Shown here one piece after another: positions 33,157-45,300 of a stretch of 64,000 nt of DNA. Source of the stretch: Epichloe hybrida (lineage: Eukaryota; Ascomycota; Sordariomycetes; Hypocreales; Clavicipitaceae); assembly GCA_019022495.1 (NCBI GenBank), contig JAFEKR010000012.1, positions 1,364,001 through 1,428,000 on the forward strand, given 5' to 3'. Under the pieces are notes generated by a model. The model ran no database searches, was not told the origin of the DNA, and saw nothing but the letters and a program-made list of their open reading frames with translations. A program made the translations under genes and the position numbers. How positions within the stretch are numbered: the stretch's first letter is position 1; every line of letters begins with the position of its first letter.

Positions 33157-35795
33157 TATATTATTTACACTAGTTAGCTCTATAGATAGCTATTGCTAGT
33201 ACTCCTACTACTAAGTTAAAAGGGAAAACCCTATACTAGGAAGAAAAACCCCCTTATATCTATATATAAGCTAGCGCTAGCCCTATAACAGGCCTACGCT
33301 ACTTAGTGTGTTTCTTACTATAGGTGTTTATTACTAGCTTACGCTAGCCTTATCCTATTAAAAAGAAAAGAAAGGAAAAATATATAAAATAAGTATTTAG
33401 AGGCCTTTTCTAATCCTATTCTAGTGTAATAATATGCTTACCCTAGGCTACTTTGCTTTAGGCTAGGGTAAAGTAAATCCGGATTTATAGTGTTAATTTA
33501 CTTCTTATTTACTCTTATGCTAACTCTCCTATAGCCTTACTTTTTAGCTACCTCTAGCCTATTTTTCCTTTATATATCTAGTAAAGTCTAAGTACCTAGT
33601 TTTATTTAATTAGTATAAGGGGAGGGTAGTTATAGCCCTAGACTAGGGTAGTCCTAGGTTAAGATTACTTATATGTTATTAGATTTATTAATTATATTAT
33701 GCTTTATTTTTAAGTAAGTTATTTAAATTATCCCCCCCCCTCTTTATAAGGATAAAAAATAGCTCTCCCCCCCCTAGGGTCCTAGTCTCTTTTTTCTCTT
33801 TATATTAAACTTCCTATAGGTTTTTCTTTTCTTTTTAGCTATTTAAGGCTATCCTAGGCTAGGGTTAGGTTATTTACTAATGTTTACTATAGATTTAGAC
33901 TAAATCTAGTATAATAGCGCTAGAAGCTATAAGTACTCTAGTATTACTACTTATCTAGCTTTAATTTATCTAGGAATCCTATAAATATAAGGACTTCCTA
34001 GGGAAGTCTATAACTAAGAAGTAATATGCATAGGTCTTAGAAAAGCGTTTATCTATAAGTTATATTTACCTTTACTCTAGGCTTATTTTACTACTAATTT
34101 ACTTTAGCTTAGTAAACTAAGAGAAGTTTAATATATTTCCTATAAATCTTATTTAGTTTAGGACCTTAGGTATTAGTGCTATTTTATTAATAGTAAGTTA
34201 GTCTTACTCTAGCTTAGTAATAGGGCTAACTTACTAGGTAAGGGCGGCTACTAATATATATTTTAACTATTAGGTTTAGAACTATTAATACTCCTAGGTA
34301 ATAATTACCTTTACTCTAGCTTAGTTTTATATTTAATTTACTATTTAGCTAAATTTATTTAGTAATTAAAATAAGCACTAGTAGTTAGTTAAGACCTAGG
34401 CTTCTATAGCTAATAAAGGTATAGTAAGTTTACTTTAGCTTAGTAGTAAGTTTATTCTAGCTTTAATATTCTTCTTAATAGGCTTTAGAAGGCTTCTAGA
34501 ACTAGGTTAAGAAGCTTTATACTAGTAATTAGGTAAAGAAAAAGTAAAGCACCTTAGTAGTAAGCCTAGACTAGGCTAGTTTCTCTAAGGAATAGTATAC
34601 TAGGCTTATCTTTTAGCTTATATACCTTAACATATATATAGCGGAGATAAACTATCTCTTACTTACTATTATCCCTATAAAAAGTTATAACTAGGTAGCT
34701 ATAAGTATAATTCCTATCCTAAAGAAGAAATAAGGTAGTAGCTTAATTTTAGTTTAGAGTAAGGGTAGTAGTAAGCTAGTAAGACTTATAATACCTAGAG
34801 TTTATAGTTAAAATTAATCTAATAATAGTTCTAGACCTAAATATTCTTTATTATAATTATAAATTATAAAATTAGTCCCTCCCTTACCTTACCTCTATGC
34901 TTATACTATTTATTTTATCCCTTATACTAGATTTATAATTAGGAGGTTTTCTATTTACTAATAGGGTTAGCCTAGGTCTAGTAGTATTCTAAGCTATCTT
35001 ATAGCTAGCTCCTATGCTAATAAGTAATATTAGAGTTATCTTATACTAAGGAACTATTTAGCTAAATATTTTACTTTTTAAGGTTTATTTAGGGCTAGCC
35101 TTACCTTCTATATATTAGTAAGCTATTACTACTAAGGTTACCTATAGTTATATTTACTATAATTAACTAGTATATAGTATTAGTCTTCTATAGCTTAACT
35201 ATAGCTATATAAAGGTAAAACTACCCTAGGAACCTTTCTTTAGAATAGGAACTTATTTAAGCCTATCTTTCCTATACGTAGTTAGATAATTATTAAAGAG
35301 ATATACTTATCTATATTAGTGTGGAATTCCTAGATTTCCTTTAGGTTATAGGAGAGTAGGTAGTCTTTAGTTAGTTCTCTAATATATTTATTCTAGGCTA
35401 GCCTCTCTTTATTATACTAGTTCTCCTAATATTTCTTCCATTTCTTATCTAGGTCCGCGTCTAGCTTATTATTAATAAGTAAGGGTCTTCTCCTATAGCA
35501 TAGTACTATTACTACTAAGTTAGCTATAGCTTAGATTATCCCTACTATCTTACTATTAATAATTTTATCTTTAAACCTTTACTTAATCTTATTTAGGTAA
35601 AGGTTAAGAGGGGGGATGTAAGTCTTAACCTTTAGTTATATAATAGGTATAGCCTTAAACGCCCCTATAATAATCTAGAGGTAAGCTAATTAGTTTACTA
35701 TAAAGCTTTTTACTACTTCTCTTAGCTTTCCTCCCTTCTTAGTAAGGGTATAGTAAGTGCTTACTTTATAGGTAAGGATAGGCTAAACTACTTAT
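33157..35795 (-). mobile_element. LINE (Tad1-like) remnant, copy A
   Basis: It is collinear with copies B (49,265 onward) and C (61,608 onward); TACTACTAAG starts at 33,206, 49,265 and 61,608 respectively. Orientation is taken from copy B, where endonuclease and RT read on the minus strand, so the 3' end is at the left. Copies A and C also share ~45 bp to the left with an AT-rich tail (TATATATATTATTTAC). The right (5') side is truncated at 35,795, where the CAGAGCAT-ended repeat begins. It has two C-homopolymers (near 33,731 and 33,766) and many stops. Confidence 0.65.
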
Positions 35796-35804
35796 CAGAG
35801 CATC

Positions 35805-35945
35805 ACATTACATTACATTACATTGTGTAATGTTTGTAATGTAATGTAATTATTACACATTACATTACATTACACATTACATTACATTACATTACACCCC
35901 CCTTTCACACATTACATTACATTACATGTAATTATTTGTAATTAT
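35805..35945. repeat. (CATTA)n / (TAATG)n complementary microsatellite
   Basis: Runs of CATTA are followed by TAATG and again CATTA, so the stretch can fold on itself. Related runs occur at 37,553-37,614 and 49,118-49,263. Confidence 0.9.
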
Positions 35946-36184
35946 TTGTAATTATTTTTTATTTTTTAATATTTAGGTAAAGTAATTAGAAATGAATAGT
36001 AAGAAATAACTTAAATAATTAGAAAAGTATATATTAGGTTTCTTAAAATATAGATTAAGGTTAAATTACTATACTAATCTTAATTATAACCTATAAAACT
36101 AATAAAACTTACTTTTTAAGCTTATTTCTTAGAAAAATATTAAAAACTTACTTTTAAATATACTTATTTTAATAGAAAATTATA

Positions 36185-36760
36185 TATATTTAAGTAAATA
36201 AGCTATAAAGAAGTAATATATATTTAAGTAAATAAGCTATAAAGAAGTAAGTACTATAATTCATAAGGCTTACTTTAAACCTACTTTTAAGTATACTTTC
36301 TTTTTAATAAAAAATCATATATATCTAAGCAAATAAGCTATAAAGAAGTTAATATTATTATTAGTAAGACCCACTTTAAACCTATTTTTATATACACCTT
36401 CTTTTTAAGAGAAAATCATAAATATCTTAGCAAATAAGCTATTAAGAAGTTAATACTATAATTAGTAAGACCCACCTTAGATCCACTTTTAAGTATACTT
36501 TCTTTTTAATAAAAAATCATATATATCTAAGCAAATAAGCTATAAAGAAGTTAATACTCTTATTAGTAAAACCTACTTTAGACTCACTTTTATATATACT
36601 TTCTTTTTAAAAAAAAATTATAAATATCTAAGTAAATAAGCTATAAATAAGTTATACTATTTAGTAATACTTACTTTTAAAGTTACTTTAGAAAATACCT
36701 CTTTTTTAAAAGAAAACTATATATAACTAGGTAAATAAGCTATAAAAAAGTTAATTATAT
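36185..36760. repeat. Imperfect ~100-bp tandem repeat, about six units
   Basis: The word AAATAAGCTATAAAGAAG or close variants recurs near 36,195, 36,226, 36,322, 36,429, 36,532, 36,632 and 36,732. Spacing is about 95-108 bp apart from the first short step. It is non-coding. Confidence 0.8.
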
Positions 36761-36771
36761 TATAAATAAAC

Positions 36772-36970
36772 CTTATTTTTATACTTAATTTTTATTTATA
36801 CTTAATTTTTATTTATACTTAATTCTTATTTATACTTAATTCTTATTTATACTTAATTCTTATTTATACTTAATTCTTATTTATACTTAATTCTTATTTA
36901 TACTTAATTCTTATTTATACTTAATTCTTATTTATACTTAATTCTTATTTATACTTAATTCTTATTTATA
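36772..36970. repeat. 17-bp minisatellite
   Basis: About eleven to twelve head-to-tail copies of TTATTTATACTTAATTC, with the first few reading TTT instead of TTC at the end. The array is nearly homogeneous despite the degraded surroundings. Confidence 0.93.
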
Positions 36971-37730
36971 CCTTAAATACACTATATTATTATTTTATAG
37001 CTTTAAATTCTTATAAACCTAAATAACTTACTAGCTTTTTAATTACCTTTACTAAAAAGAAAGAAACTTTTATTTTTTAAAAGTATAATATTTATTTATT
37101 TATTCTAAATAAATAGATTTTATATTCTATTTTAAATTAATTAACTTTAAATAATATAGGCTTCTTAAAGATCTTTATATTAGTCCTTAATATAATTATT
37201 TAGACTTATAATATATTATTTTATATTAAATTTAAAAGTATATATAGGGTATTATTTAGTAAAATAACCACTTAGGTTAAATAATATAATATTAAATCTT
37301 AGAAATTAGATTTATTAGTATTTTAAAATCTTATAATATAAAAAGAAATTCAAGGATTTCTATTATTCTCTTGAACCTATATAATATACCCTATACCCTA
37401 ATATATAACTAATAATCTAAAACTTAGGAAACTTAAATAATTTATAGTAAATAAACTAAAATAGTAATTAAATTAATGCTAATATTAACTTAATAAAGAA
37501 AAATCTATATAATATTATAAGATCTTAATATACCCCACTTTTATTTTCCCCTAACATTACATTACACATTACATCCAAACCCCAAATATTACATTACATT
37601 ACATTACATTACATGCTCTGGTAATAATAGTAATAATAATATTAAATAAAGGGAAACGTTTATAGATGTTAAAAATATCTATTAAGGGAAAACTAGACTA
37701 AACTAGGAAAAAACCCTTATATAGACTTAC

Positions 37731-40700
37731 TTAATCTGAGTTAGAATATATATCTTCTAAGGAAGAGGAACTAGATAAATCCTAGGATTTATCTAATTTC
37801 TCTTTATCCTTAGAGGAAGATATAGTATCTGAATCCTCAGATAAAGAGCTATAATAATTATATAGCTCCGAATATTGCTTAATAGCAATATTTTCCTCCT
37901 TTTCCTAATTCTTTAGTAGAATTAGTTGCTTAATAGTATAATGCTTTAAGGAGGTTCGGCGCTTAGTACTAATATTACCTCCAGTATTAAAAGTGCTTTC
38001 TATTGCACCAGAAGTGGCAGGAATAGCTAGATATCTTCTAGCAAGTATACTTAAAATAGGGAAAGATTTTTGGTTATCTTCCCACCATTTAAATATATCT
38101 TCCTTTATAATAATATTAGTATAGTAATATAATAGGATAGGAATAAATATTTACTTACCTTATTCTCTCTAGGGTCTAAGTTAGTAAAAGTAGGGATTTT
38201 ATTCTTTTGAGTTCTTTGAATAGATTTATCCCTCTTATTTAGGAATAACCCTTTATAAAGGTTAGAAGATTTAGGCTTAGGCCGAGGGTTAGAAAAGGTT
38301 CTAGGCTGAATAGGCCCCCTAATTTCTACTTGAAATCGGGTATTTTCTGCCTCTGAATTCTCTGAATTCTCTAAGCCTAGCCCTAGCCTAAATTAGCCTG
38401 AATTTTCCTGTAGGAAGAAGCCTAGCCCTAGTTACCTGAATAATAATAATAAAGAAATATTATAGATATAAGTCCTCATTATACTTATAGATCATAATCC
38501 TTTTCTAGGTTATCTAGTAGCCTTTTTATTGTTTTTGGTTGTAATCTAAGCTTATCTTTTATAGTAATAAGATTAAGCCTAGGGTCTAATAACATAGCAT
38601 ATAAATAAGGCTTATAAAAGTGATAATTATTCCCTATGTCTTGTGGGAAATAATTACCTAGCTTTTCTAAGCCAATATCTATAGAGGCTATAAAGACCTT
38701 ACTAAAAGGATTATAAACATGTTTCTAGTTAAATAGGTTAGTATAATTTAATTAGAAAAGGTAAAAAAGATACATACCTGATTATTATAAGCCTTTTGGT
38801 CCTCTTTAATATTATTAAGATATTCATATATCTTAATAATAAAAAGTGGGACTAGACCTAAAGTATTATACTTCTGGCTTTAAAGTATAATAGTAAGCTC
38901 ATAGAAAACCTCTAAAATACTGCTTAAGGTAGCTAAATCAGCCCATTCTTGTGTTGTAGGCATTGCATCCTTAAGGGTAGCAATATTAGTTTCCCTATTA
39001 AGAAAAATAATAGCTTCTTTAAGCTCTAAAGAAGTATTAATCATCTTATAGGTCGAATTCCACCTAGTTTCGTTGGCTAAAGATATTATAAATTAGTTAT
39101 AACTTATAAGAATAATATAAAAAGAAATAAAGACTTACCTAAAGGGATTTTTGTAATATTACAATTCTTAGCTAAGTTGCCTTGTTTTTTTGCTTTTCTA
39201 AGGCATTTTAACCAAGTTTTATATAAAGCTTGGTTATTCTTAATAAGAATAGCAATCCTTTTAACCTTTCCTAGGATACCTATAACTAATATTAGTATTA
39301 TAATAGTAAAAATAGTAAAATAATTACTTACCATTGGCTAAGGATTTAAATTGTTGAAAATTAGGATTTCCTTGGATATGTGAAGTTTCTTTTGTAGAAC
39401 AGTGAAGATATTCACTATTCTTAAAGCTTTCTAAGTCTTCCTTAGAAGATGTAGATTTAATAAAACTCGTAATAATATCCTTAGCTACAATGTTTAAAAC
39501 ATGAGCTATACATCGGATATCATATGGTTTAATACTAATATTATTATAACTCTTATTAATATAAGAAGTTATAAAAGTATTATTATTAGAACCATTATCC
39601 CGAGTAAAACTGTATATAATTAGAATTAGAATTATATAATATATAATAATATTAGTTATTATTAAAAGAAATAACTTACCTAAGGATATCCTTGGGCTCT
39701 AAGTAATAATCCTTAATAAGATTATTAAAGCATTGGTGAATATAAGCTCCAGTATGTGAATTTGATAGATATTCAAATCCTATAAGTAAATAGTTAGTAA
39801 ATAATAAGAATAATAAGAATAATTAAAAGACTTACCAATTAGCTTATACTTAAGCTTAAAATTCGGATTAAGCTAGCTTATAATAACCCCTAGATAAGAC
39901 TTTGAATTAAACGAAGTCTATATATCTAGTTGAACTGAAATTAAACCTTGATGTTTAATTTGATATTGGATTTGTTAAAGGATTTTTTGCTTAGATGAAT
40001 AATACATAGTATTTATCCTATGTGTTATTGTTTGGTGGCTAAGCAAAGAAGCTAAATTATTATTCCTATATACATAAATTAGCTTAAATAACTAATTATT
40101 ATAAGAGATTAATAAAAGGAAATAACTTACCTAGAATAATAATTAAGCAAATTTTTAAAAGATTTGCTATTAATTGTAGCAAAAGAAAGGTTATTTTCTA
40201 GTATAAATTTAATAACTAGAATAACTGCTTCTTCAGATGAAAATTCCTCTGAAATAGTGTGATTTCGAGGTCTTTTTGTTGAAAAAAAAGAGGTTAAAGA
40301 AGATTGATTTGTAGGGGTTAATACTACTAGAATCTTAGGTACTAAAAATAATATTAGTATATAAAAAATAGAATAAAATAGAATAAAATAGAATAAAATA
40401 GAATAAAATAGAATAAAATAGAATAAAAGACTTACTAGTAATCTTTTTAGGTTGTTTTTCTTCAGATTTAGAAGTAGCAATCTCCGGATGCTTAATTCGA
40501 TAGTGATAAACACCATTAGAAGCTTGGAATCTTCTTGCTTTACTTCTAAAAGTAAAAGTGTAATTAGATTGCGTACAAAAGCATATAATTTCCCTTTCTT
40601 TATTATATTTAATATCAGATAACTGATAATTAAATAAATTATGGGTAAAAATATATGCTTTTGAAGAAAACTCGTAATCTTGTTGATTTTTAAGGGTTTT

Positions 40701-40838
40701 CTCATATAACCCTTGAAGACTTGCTTGAGAAGGCTTTGAAGCTAGGCTAGCTTAGCTAGGCCTAGAAGGGCTAGGCCTAGAAGGGCTAGGCATACTAGCA
40801 TCAGAATCATTATCTGAGGGGTAAAAAGAGGAATCCAT
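37731..40838 (-). pseudogene. hAT-family transposase, lightly mutated, with introns
   Basis: The start ATG is at 40838 (MDSSFYPSDNDSD). Exon 1 (to 40436) has a Ser-rich leader with one in-frame TAA and a BED-like region around C-x-C ... H-x5-H. Intron 1 (40435-40342) consists largely of a 10-bp repeat (GAATAAAATA), and exon 2 is 40341-40131 with donor GTAAGT. A later exon near 40,060-39,840 carries stops where the family has Gln and Trp codons ('LD.*TSFNSKSYLGV'). The C-terminal dimerisation block near 38,090-37,920 reads KSFPILSILARRYLAIPATS, the hAT hallmark, followed by an acidic Ser-rich tail. Only a few stops are present, so it is far less decayed than nearby elements. Middle exons were not all resolved. 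Confidence 0.75.
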
Positions 40839-40859
40839 ATTGAAGTAGGTTTTTTTTCT

Positions 40860-41060
40860 AATTTTCTAATTTTCTGATTTTGCTGATTTTTTGCTGATTT
40901 TTGCTGATTTTTCGATTTTTTATAGAGTTCGAATTTGAAAGGTTGAATTTTTCCGATTTTTTCCGACCTTTTCCCGATTTTCCTTGATTTTTTCTGATTT
41001 TTCTGATTTTTCTGATTTTTCTGATTTTTCTGATTTTTCTGATTTTTTGTTTTTTTTGTT
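40860..41060. repeat. Low-complexity CTGATTTTT repeat upstream of the hAT gene
   Basis: Repeats of CTGATTTT(T) and TTTTTTGT units. On the minus strand this is an A-rich leader (AAAAATCAG repeats) immediately 5' of the transposase start codon. Confidence 0.8.
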
Positions 41061-41998
41061 TTTTTTGTTTTTTATGTGTTTTTGTAAGTTATTTATAAAG
41101 CAAAAAGACTAAAAAAATAAAAGTAAGCATAATAAGTAGTAAAGCTATGTAAGGGTTTTTGTAGTTTTTTTTTGGATTTACTAAAGTAAAAAGAAAAAGA
41201 AAAGAAAGAAAGAAAAGAGAAGGTAAAGGAAAACCTCTCTTTTGAAAAATTTTCGTAAGTAGGTTACAAATGACGTAATATACTAACTATCCAATCAGAC
41301 TAGGAAGGACCCACAACTAACCCTAATCATCCAATTAGACAAGCAAGGACCCACAAAAGACCCACTTTTTGATATAGCTTATATTAATTCTGAATAATAA
41401 CCGTATTATTTTAAATCTAGTAAATTTAGCTTTTTATACTCTTTTTATACTCTTTTTTTAGGAAATTTTACTATAAAATTAATTATTTTATTTTATAAAA
41501 CTTATTTCTTATATATTAAAGTATTAAATAGAGATATATTAGGTATTATATAAGTATTATAAGCTAATTATACTTTAAATTCCTTAGATTACTTAATAAA
41601 TAAATAAACTACGATTTTTTTTTATTAAAATATTATTTTAAAAATTAATATATAGTTTTATATTACTTATATTATACTTAAAAGCTTTTATAATAAGTAA
41701 AGCCTTTAATTTAAACAATATAAATAATATAATATATTTATTTATTTATTTATACTATTATTATTTAACTTTTTATTCCTAAATTACTCTTTTTTAACTT
41801 TAGATTTTATAAAAGAAAAGAAAAAAATTTAAGATATTTAAAAAGAATATATATTAAATCTAAAAAAATAAGTATTATTCTAAATAAAAGTTATAATATT
41901 AATATTAAATTTAAGGTATATAAAAGTTTAATTATAGTTTCTTAATATAATTATTTAGATTTATAATATATTATTTTATATTATTTAAAAAGGGATAT
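41061..41998. repeat. AT-rich DNA between the hAT gene and the first copia element
   Basis: Two related ~20-bp words near 41,290 and 41,335 (CCAATCAGACTAGGAAGGAC and CCAATTAGACAAGCAAGGAC, each followed by CCACA) form a short direct repeat. The last ~70 bp resemble 37,180-37,240, so the copia element landed in another copy of that AT-rich repeat, whose continuation resumes at 48,811. Confidence 0.5.
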
Positions 41999-42305
41999 TA
42001 TTAGAATAAAGGTGATATTAATCGCGCGTCGCAGCCGCAATTACCTAGCAAAAGCTTAGGCCACGCGCGGACCCTACACGTAACCTATAACCTAGCATGT
42101 TAATTAGCTAGGAAATGTAAGGATATAAACACGTAACCCTTTTTCCCTTTATATATTATAACTTCTAGCTTTTTACCTCTCTTTTCCTATAACTTAATTA
42201 ATTATAATAACAAATAACGTAGCCTAGAATAGATAATTAATAATAATACTATTCTTTAGGCTTATAACTATATTATATTAAATTTAATACCCTATAAATC
42301 TAACA
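41999..42305 (+). repeat. 5' LTR of copia-1
   Basis: 307 bp, paired with 48,499-48,805. The usual TG start reads TA here, consistent with one G-to-A change, and the end is TCTAACA. A TATATATTATAA word near 42,152 may be the promoter TATA box. Confidence 0.9.
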
Positions 42306-45300
42306 CTAATTAGTAGTTACCTTTATAAATAATTACGTAGTCTTTAAACACTATAAATTAGTAAGGTTAATTAGAAAAGGTAACTTATCTAATAATAACT
42401 TACCCTATATAATAGGAGGGCTATGTTTAATAATAAGTTATACTAATAGAAAGGTATAATATAGCTCTCTTCTTACTTTAGTATTAATATCTATATCTAT
42501 ATAGACTTTAAAATAATAAAGAAAGGTTTAATACTAGTAGCTAAGCTATTCCCTTATCTTTCTTTATTATACGTTCTATTACGTATTTAAAGTTAACTGC
42601 CTTACCTTGCGATCCTTTATATCTAAAAAATATTATATAATTATAGTTATACCCCTTATCTCCTTATATTATAAGATTTACCTCCCTTAATTAATTAGAA
42701 TATTAGATATAGCTAGACTATCTAGGATCTCTAGTTAATTTAGAGTTCCTAGTAAGACTAATAGCTATAATAATACTATAGAAGGTATTAAAATAGGAGA
42801 TAATAATAAATACCTTAATAAAGGAAAAACCCCTATCTACACTAACCTATACCCCTATATCTCTATAAGGCTTTAATAATATATTATAGAAGAACTACTC
42901 TAATAAATAGGAAGTTTTAAATATAAAGAGATAATAATACCTAAGGAAATTAGTCTTTATATTCTTATAAAGACTAAATAATATAAGGAGTAAGAGTTAT
43001 TTAGAAAAATACTATTCTCTGAATTTAGTAATAACTTCTATAAATAGTTAAGGGACAAGTTTACAGAAAGGAAAGACCTTTTATAAAATAGACTTTAAGA
43101 CTATCTTCTTTATAATAGAGTATATATAACTATTAGAAAAGGCACTAAGATAGTAAATAACCTTAAAGAAGTAGTAAACTAAGAAGAATTTAAATTTTAG
43201 ACTCTTAAAGAAATTAAAGAGGCTAGGAAAAAGTATATAGGCTTCTAAAAGAACCTATAGAATAAAGAGTTCTTCTGTAATTTACTAGATAATAGTAATA
43301 TTAAAACTAGGTAACCTACCCTATTACCTTATTTATTAGTATAATTACTATTAAAAGGATTAATAAGCTAGACTCCCCTAGGAAAACTAAGTTAATCCCC
43401 CCTAGGAAGGCCTAGCTAATCTCCCCTAGGAAGGTTAATTAACCTAGAGTTAAGACCACCTAAGAATACTATTTATAAGTATTTATAGGTAACTCCCCTA
43501 CCTATACCTTTACTAGAGGTAAGTTAGTAGTATTACCGTAGTAATACTACTAATAATGCCCCTAAGTAAGAGAGTTACTAATAAAGGTAACCTATACTAT
43601 CTAAGGCTAGTAGTGCCCCTATTAGCATAGCTTAAAAAGCTATAATTTCTCCTTTCTAATATAAGGAAGAGGAGAATTAGAGGGAATAATAAGCCCTAAG
43701 GGTACTACTTATAAAGCTACCCTCTTACTTCCTAAAGACCTTACTACCCCTTTTATAAATATAAAGGGAAACACCTAGAGAACCCCTATAAACCTAAAGA
43801 CCTTCGCTAAAGCAAATTATTAACTTATCTAAGGTATACCCTAAAGAATAACTCTATAGCGCTAATAACTATAATATCCTTAAATCAAAGCTTTAAATAT
43901 TCTATAGAAAGTGTAAGTTACTTAATATCTAGCCTAAATAAGCTAGTTATGCTTTTAAAGTTATACTTAAAGGCAAAGCACTATAATACTATATAGACTA
44001 CCTCTCTAAACCTAGATAACTATAAGATCTCCCTACGCTTATTAGCTATATAAGAGAATAATTTAAAACTAAGGATATATAGCAAAGATATCTACTAGAG
44101 TAAAATAACACTTCCCTGTAAGGGATAATAAATAATAACCTAAGTAAGTTAATAATTAAATACTTTAATAAACTTATAGAAAGACTAGCTATCTTATAAT
44201 AAGCAGTGCCTAAAGTAGGCCAAACTAAAAGGGTACTCTAGAATTAACTTATTAGAGCCTATTATAGTATTCTAAAGTGTAAAGGAGCAATTATAGATCC
44301 GCTAGATAGACTATAAGAGTTCTATAAATAGATTAGAATAACCCTTTATCTTATTAAGGAAAAGAAAAAGAACTATTAATAATTCCTAACTAAAGCTATA
44401 ACCCTAGAGTAATTCTAGACTAACTAAAGATATAATAGGAAGGGAAAAGAGACCTAATACCCCTTAAAACTATAAGAAAGAGAAGGTACTCCCCGCACAA
44501 AGAAGTGCTATGTATGTAGTAAGGAAGGATACTAGTTATCTAAGCACCTTAAAGAGAACTATAAGAAAGTATTTTAATACTTTAAGAACCACTACCTTAT
44601 AGATTTAACTAATAACTTATATTATTTATTCCTTACTTAGTATAAGGGAGAACACAAGCCCTAACCCCTTGTTAAGGATAAAATCGCTTAGTATATAAAG
44701 AGCATTAGATTTAATAATAGCCCTAATAATATAGATAGGCTAGTACTTACAAGCTTTTTTACATATAGAACCTATATTAATAGTAAGAAAATAGTTTAAT
44801 TCCTAATAAGGTAAGTAGTGTATTATAGCCTAAGTAAAGAAGACCCCTTTTAGCAGGAACTTATAAATAAAGCCCTAGTAATATTTATATTAAAAGATTG
44901 CTATTCCTATATGACATTCTAAGGGATTATGCCTAATACAGGAGCTATAAAGTTCTTTATAGTAGGGCACCCTTAATTTCTTGCTCTATAACATTAGATA
45001 CTTACATTATAGCTTAATAAATTAATAGAGAAGAAAGCATTAGTTAGATTTAGCGTAGGAGACCTAACTAATTATCACGCTTAGATTAGCTAATATGCCT
45101 ACTCCCTTTAGAAACATTCTCTTTTAGGTTATCCTTATAAACACTTTATTTCTCTTATCCCTTAATAATATAGACTATCTAAAGATTAACTTTAATATCT
45201 CTAAGAATACGCTATAATAAGGAAACATTAAAGTCCTTATTATATATAAATAGGGCCACGCCTAGATACTTCTTACACAGAAAGAAGAAGCAGTTACTTA

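Larger units (their letters stand above)
35796..37620. mobile_element. Possible non-autonomous hAT-like element with CAGAGCAT ends
   Basis: The left end reads CAGAGCATCACATTACATTA and the right end, read inward on the other strand, CAGAGCATGTAATGTAATGT. The 8-bp termini match the CAG-type ends of hAT elements, and an hAT transposase pseudogene lies just to the right. No protein is readable. The 8-bp flanks (CTACTTAT and GTAATAAT) do not match, so there is no target duplication to prove it is one element; the two ends could belong to different insertions. Confidence 0.4.

Noticed and set aside
35805..35945. Telomere-like array
   Set aside because: The unit is CATTA/TAATG, not TTAGGG, and it lies internally at transposon junctions.
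35805..36970. CRISPR-like look of regular repeats
   Set aside because: Eukaryotic AT-rich DNA; the repeats are direct minisatellites without unique spacers of constant length.
39104..39334. 76-codon minus-strand frame with a hydrophobic start
   Set aside because: It spans intron and exon sequence of the hAT transposase pseudogene.
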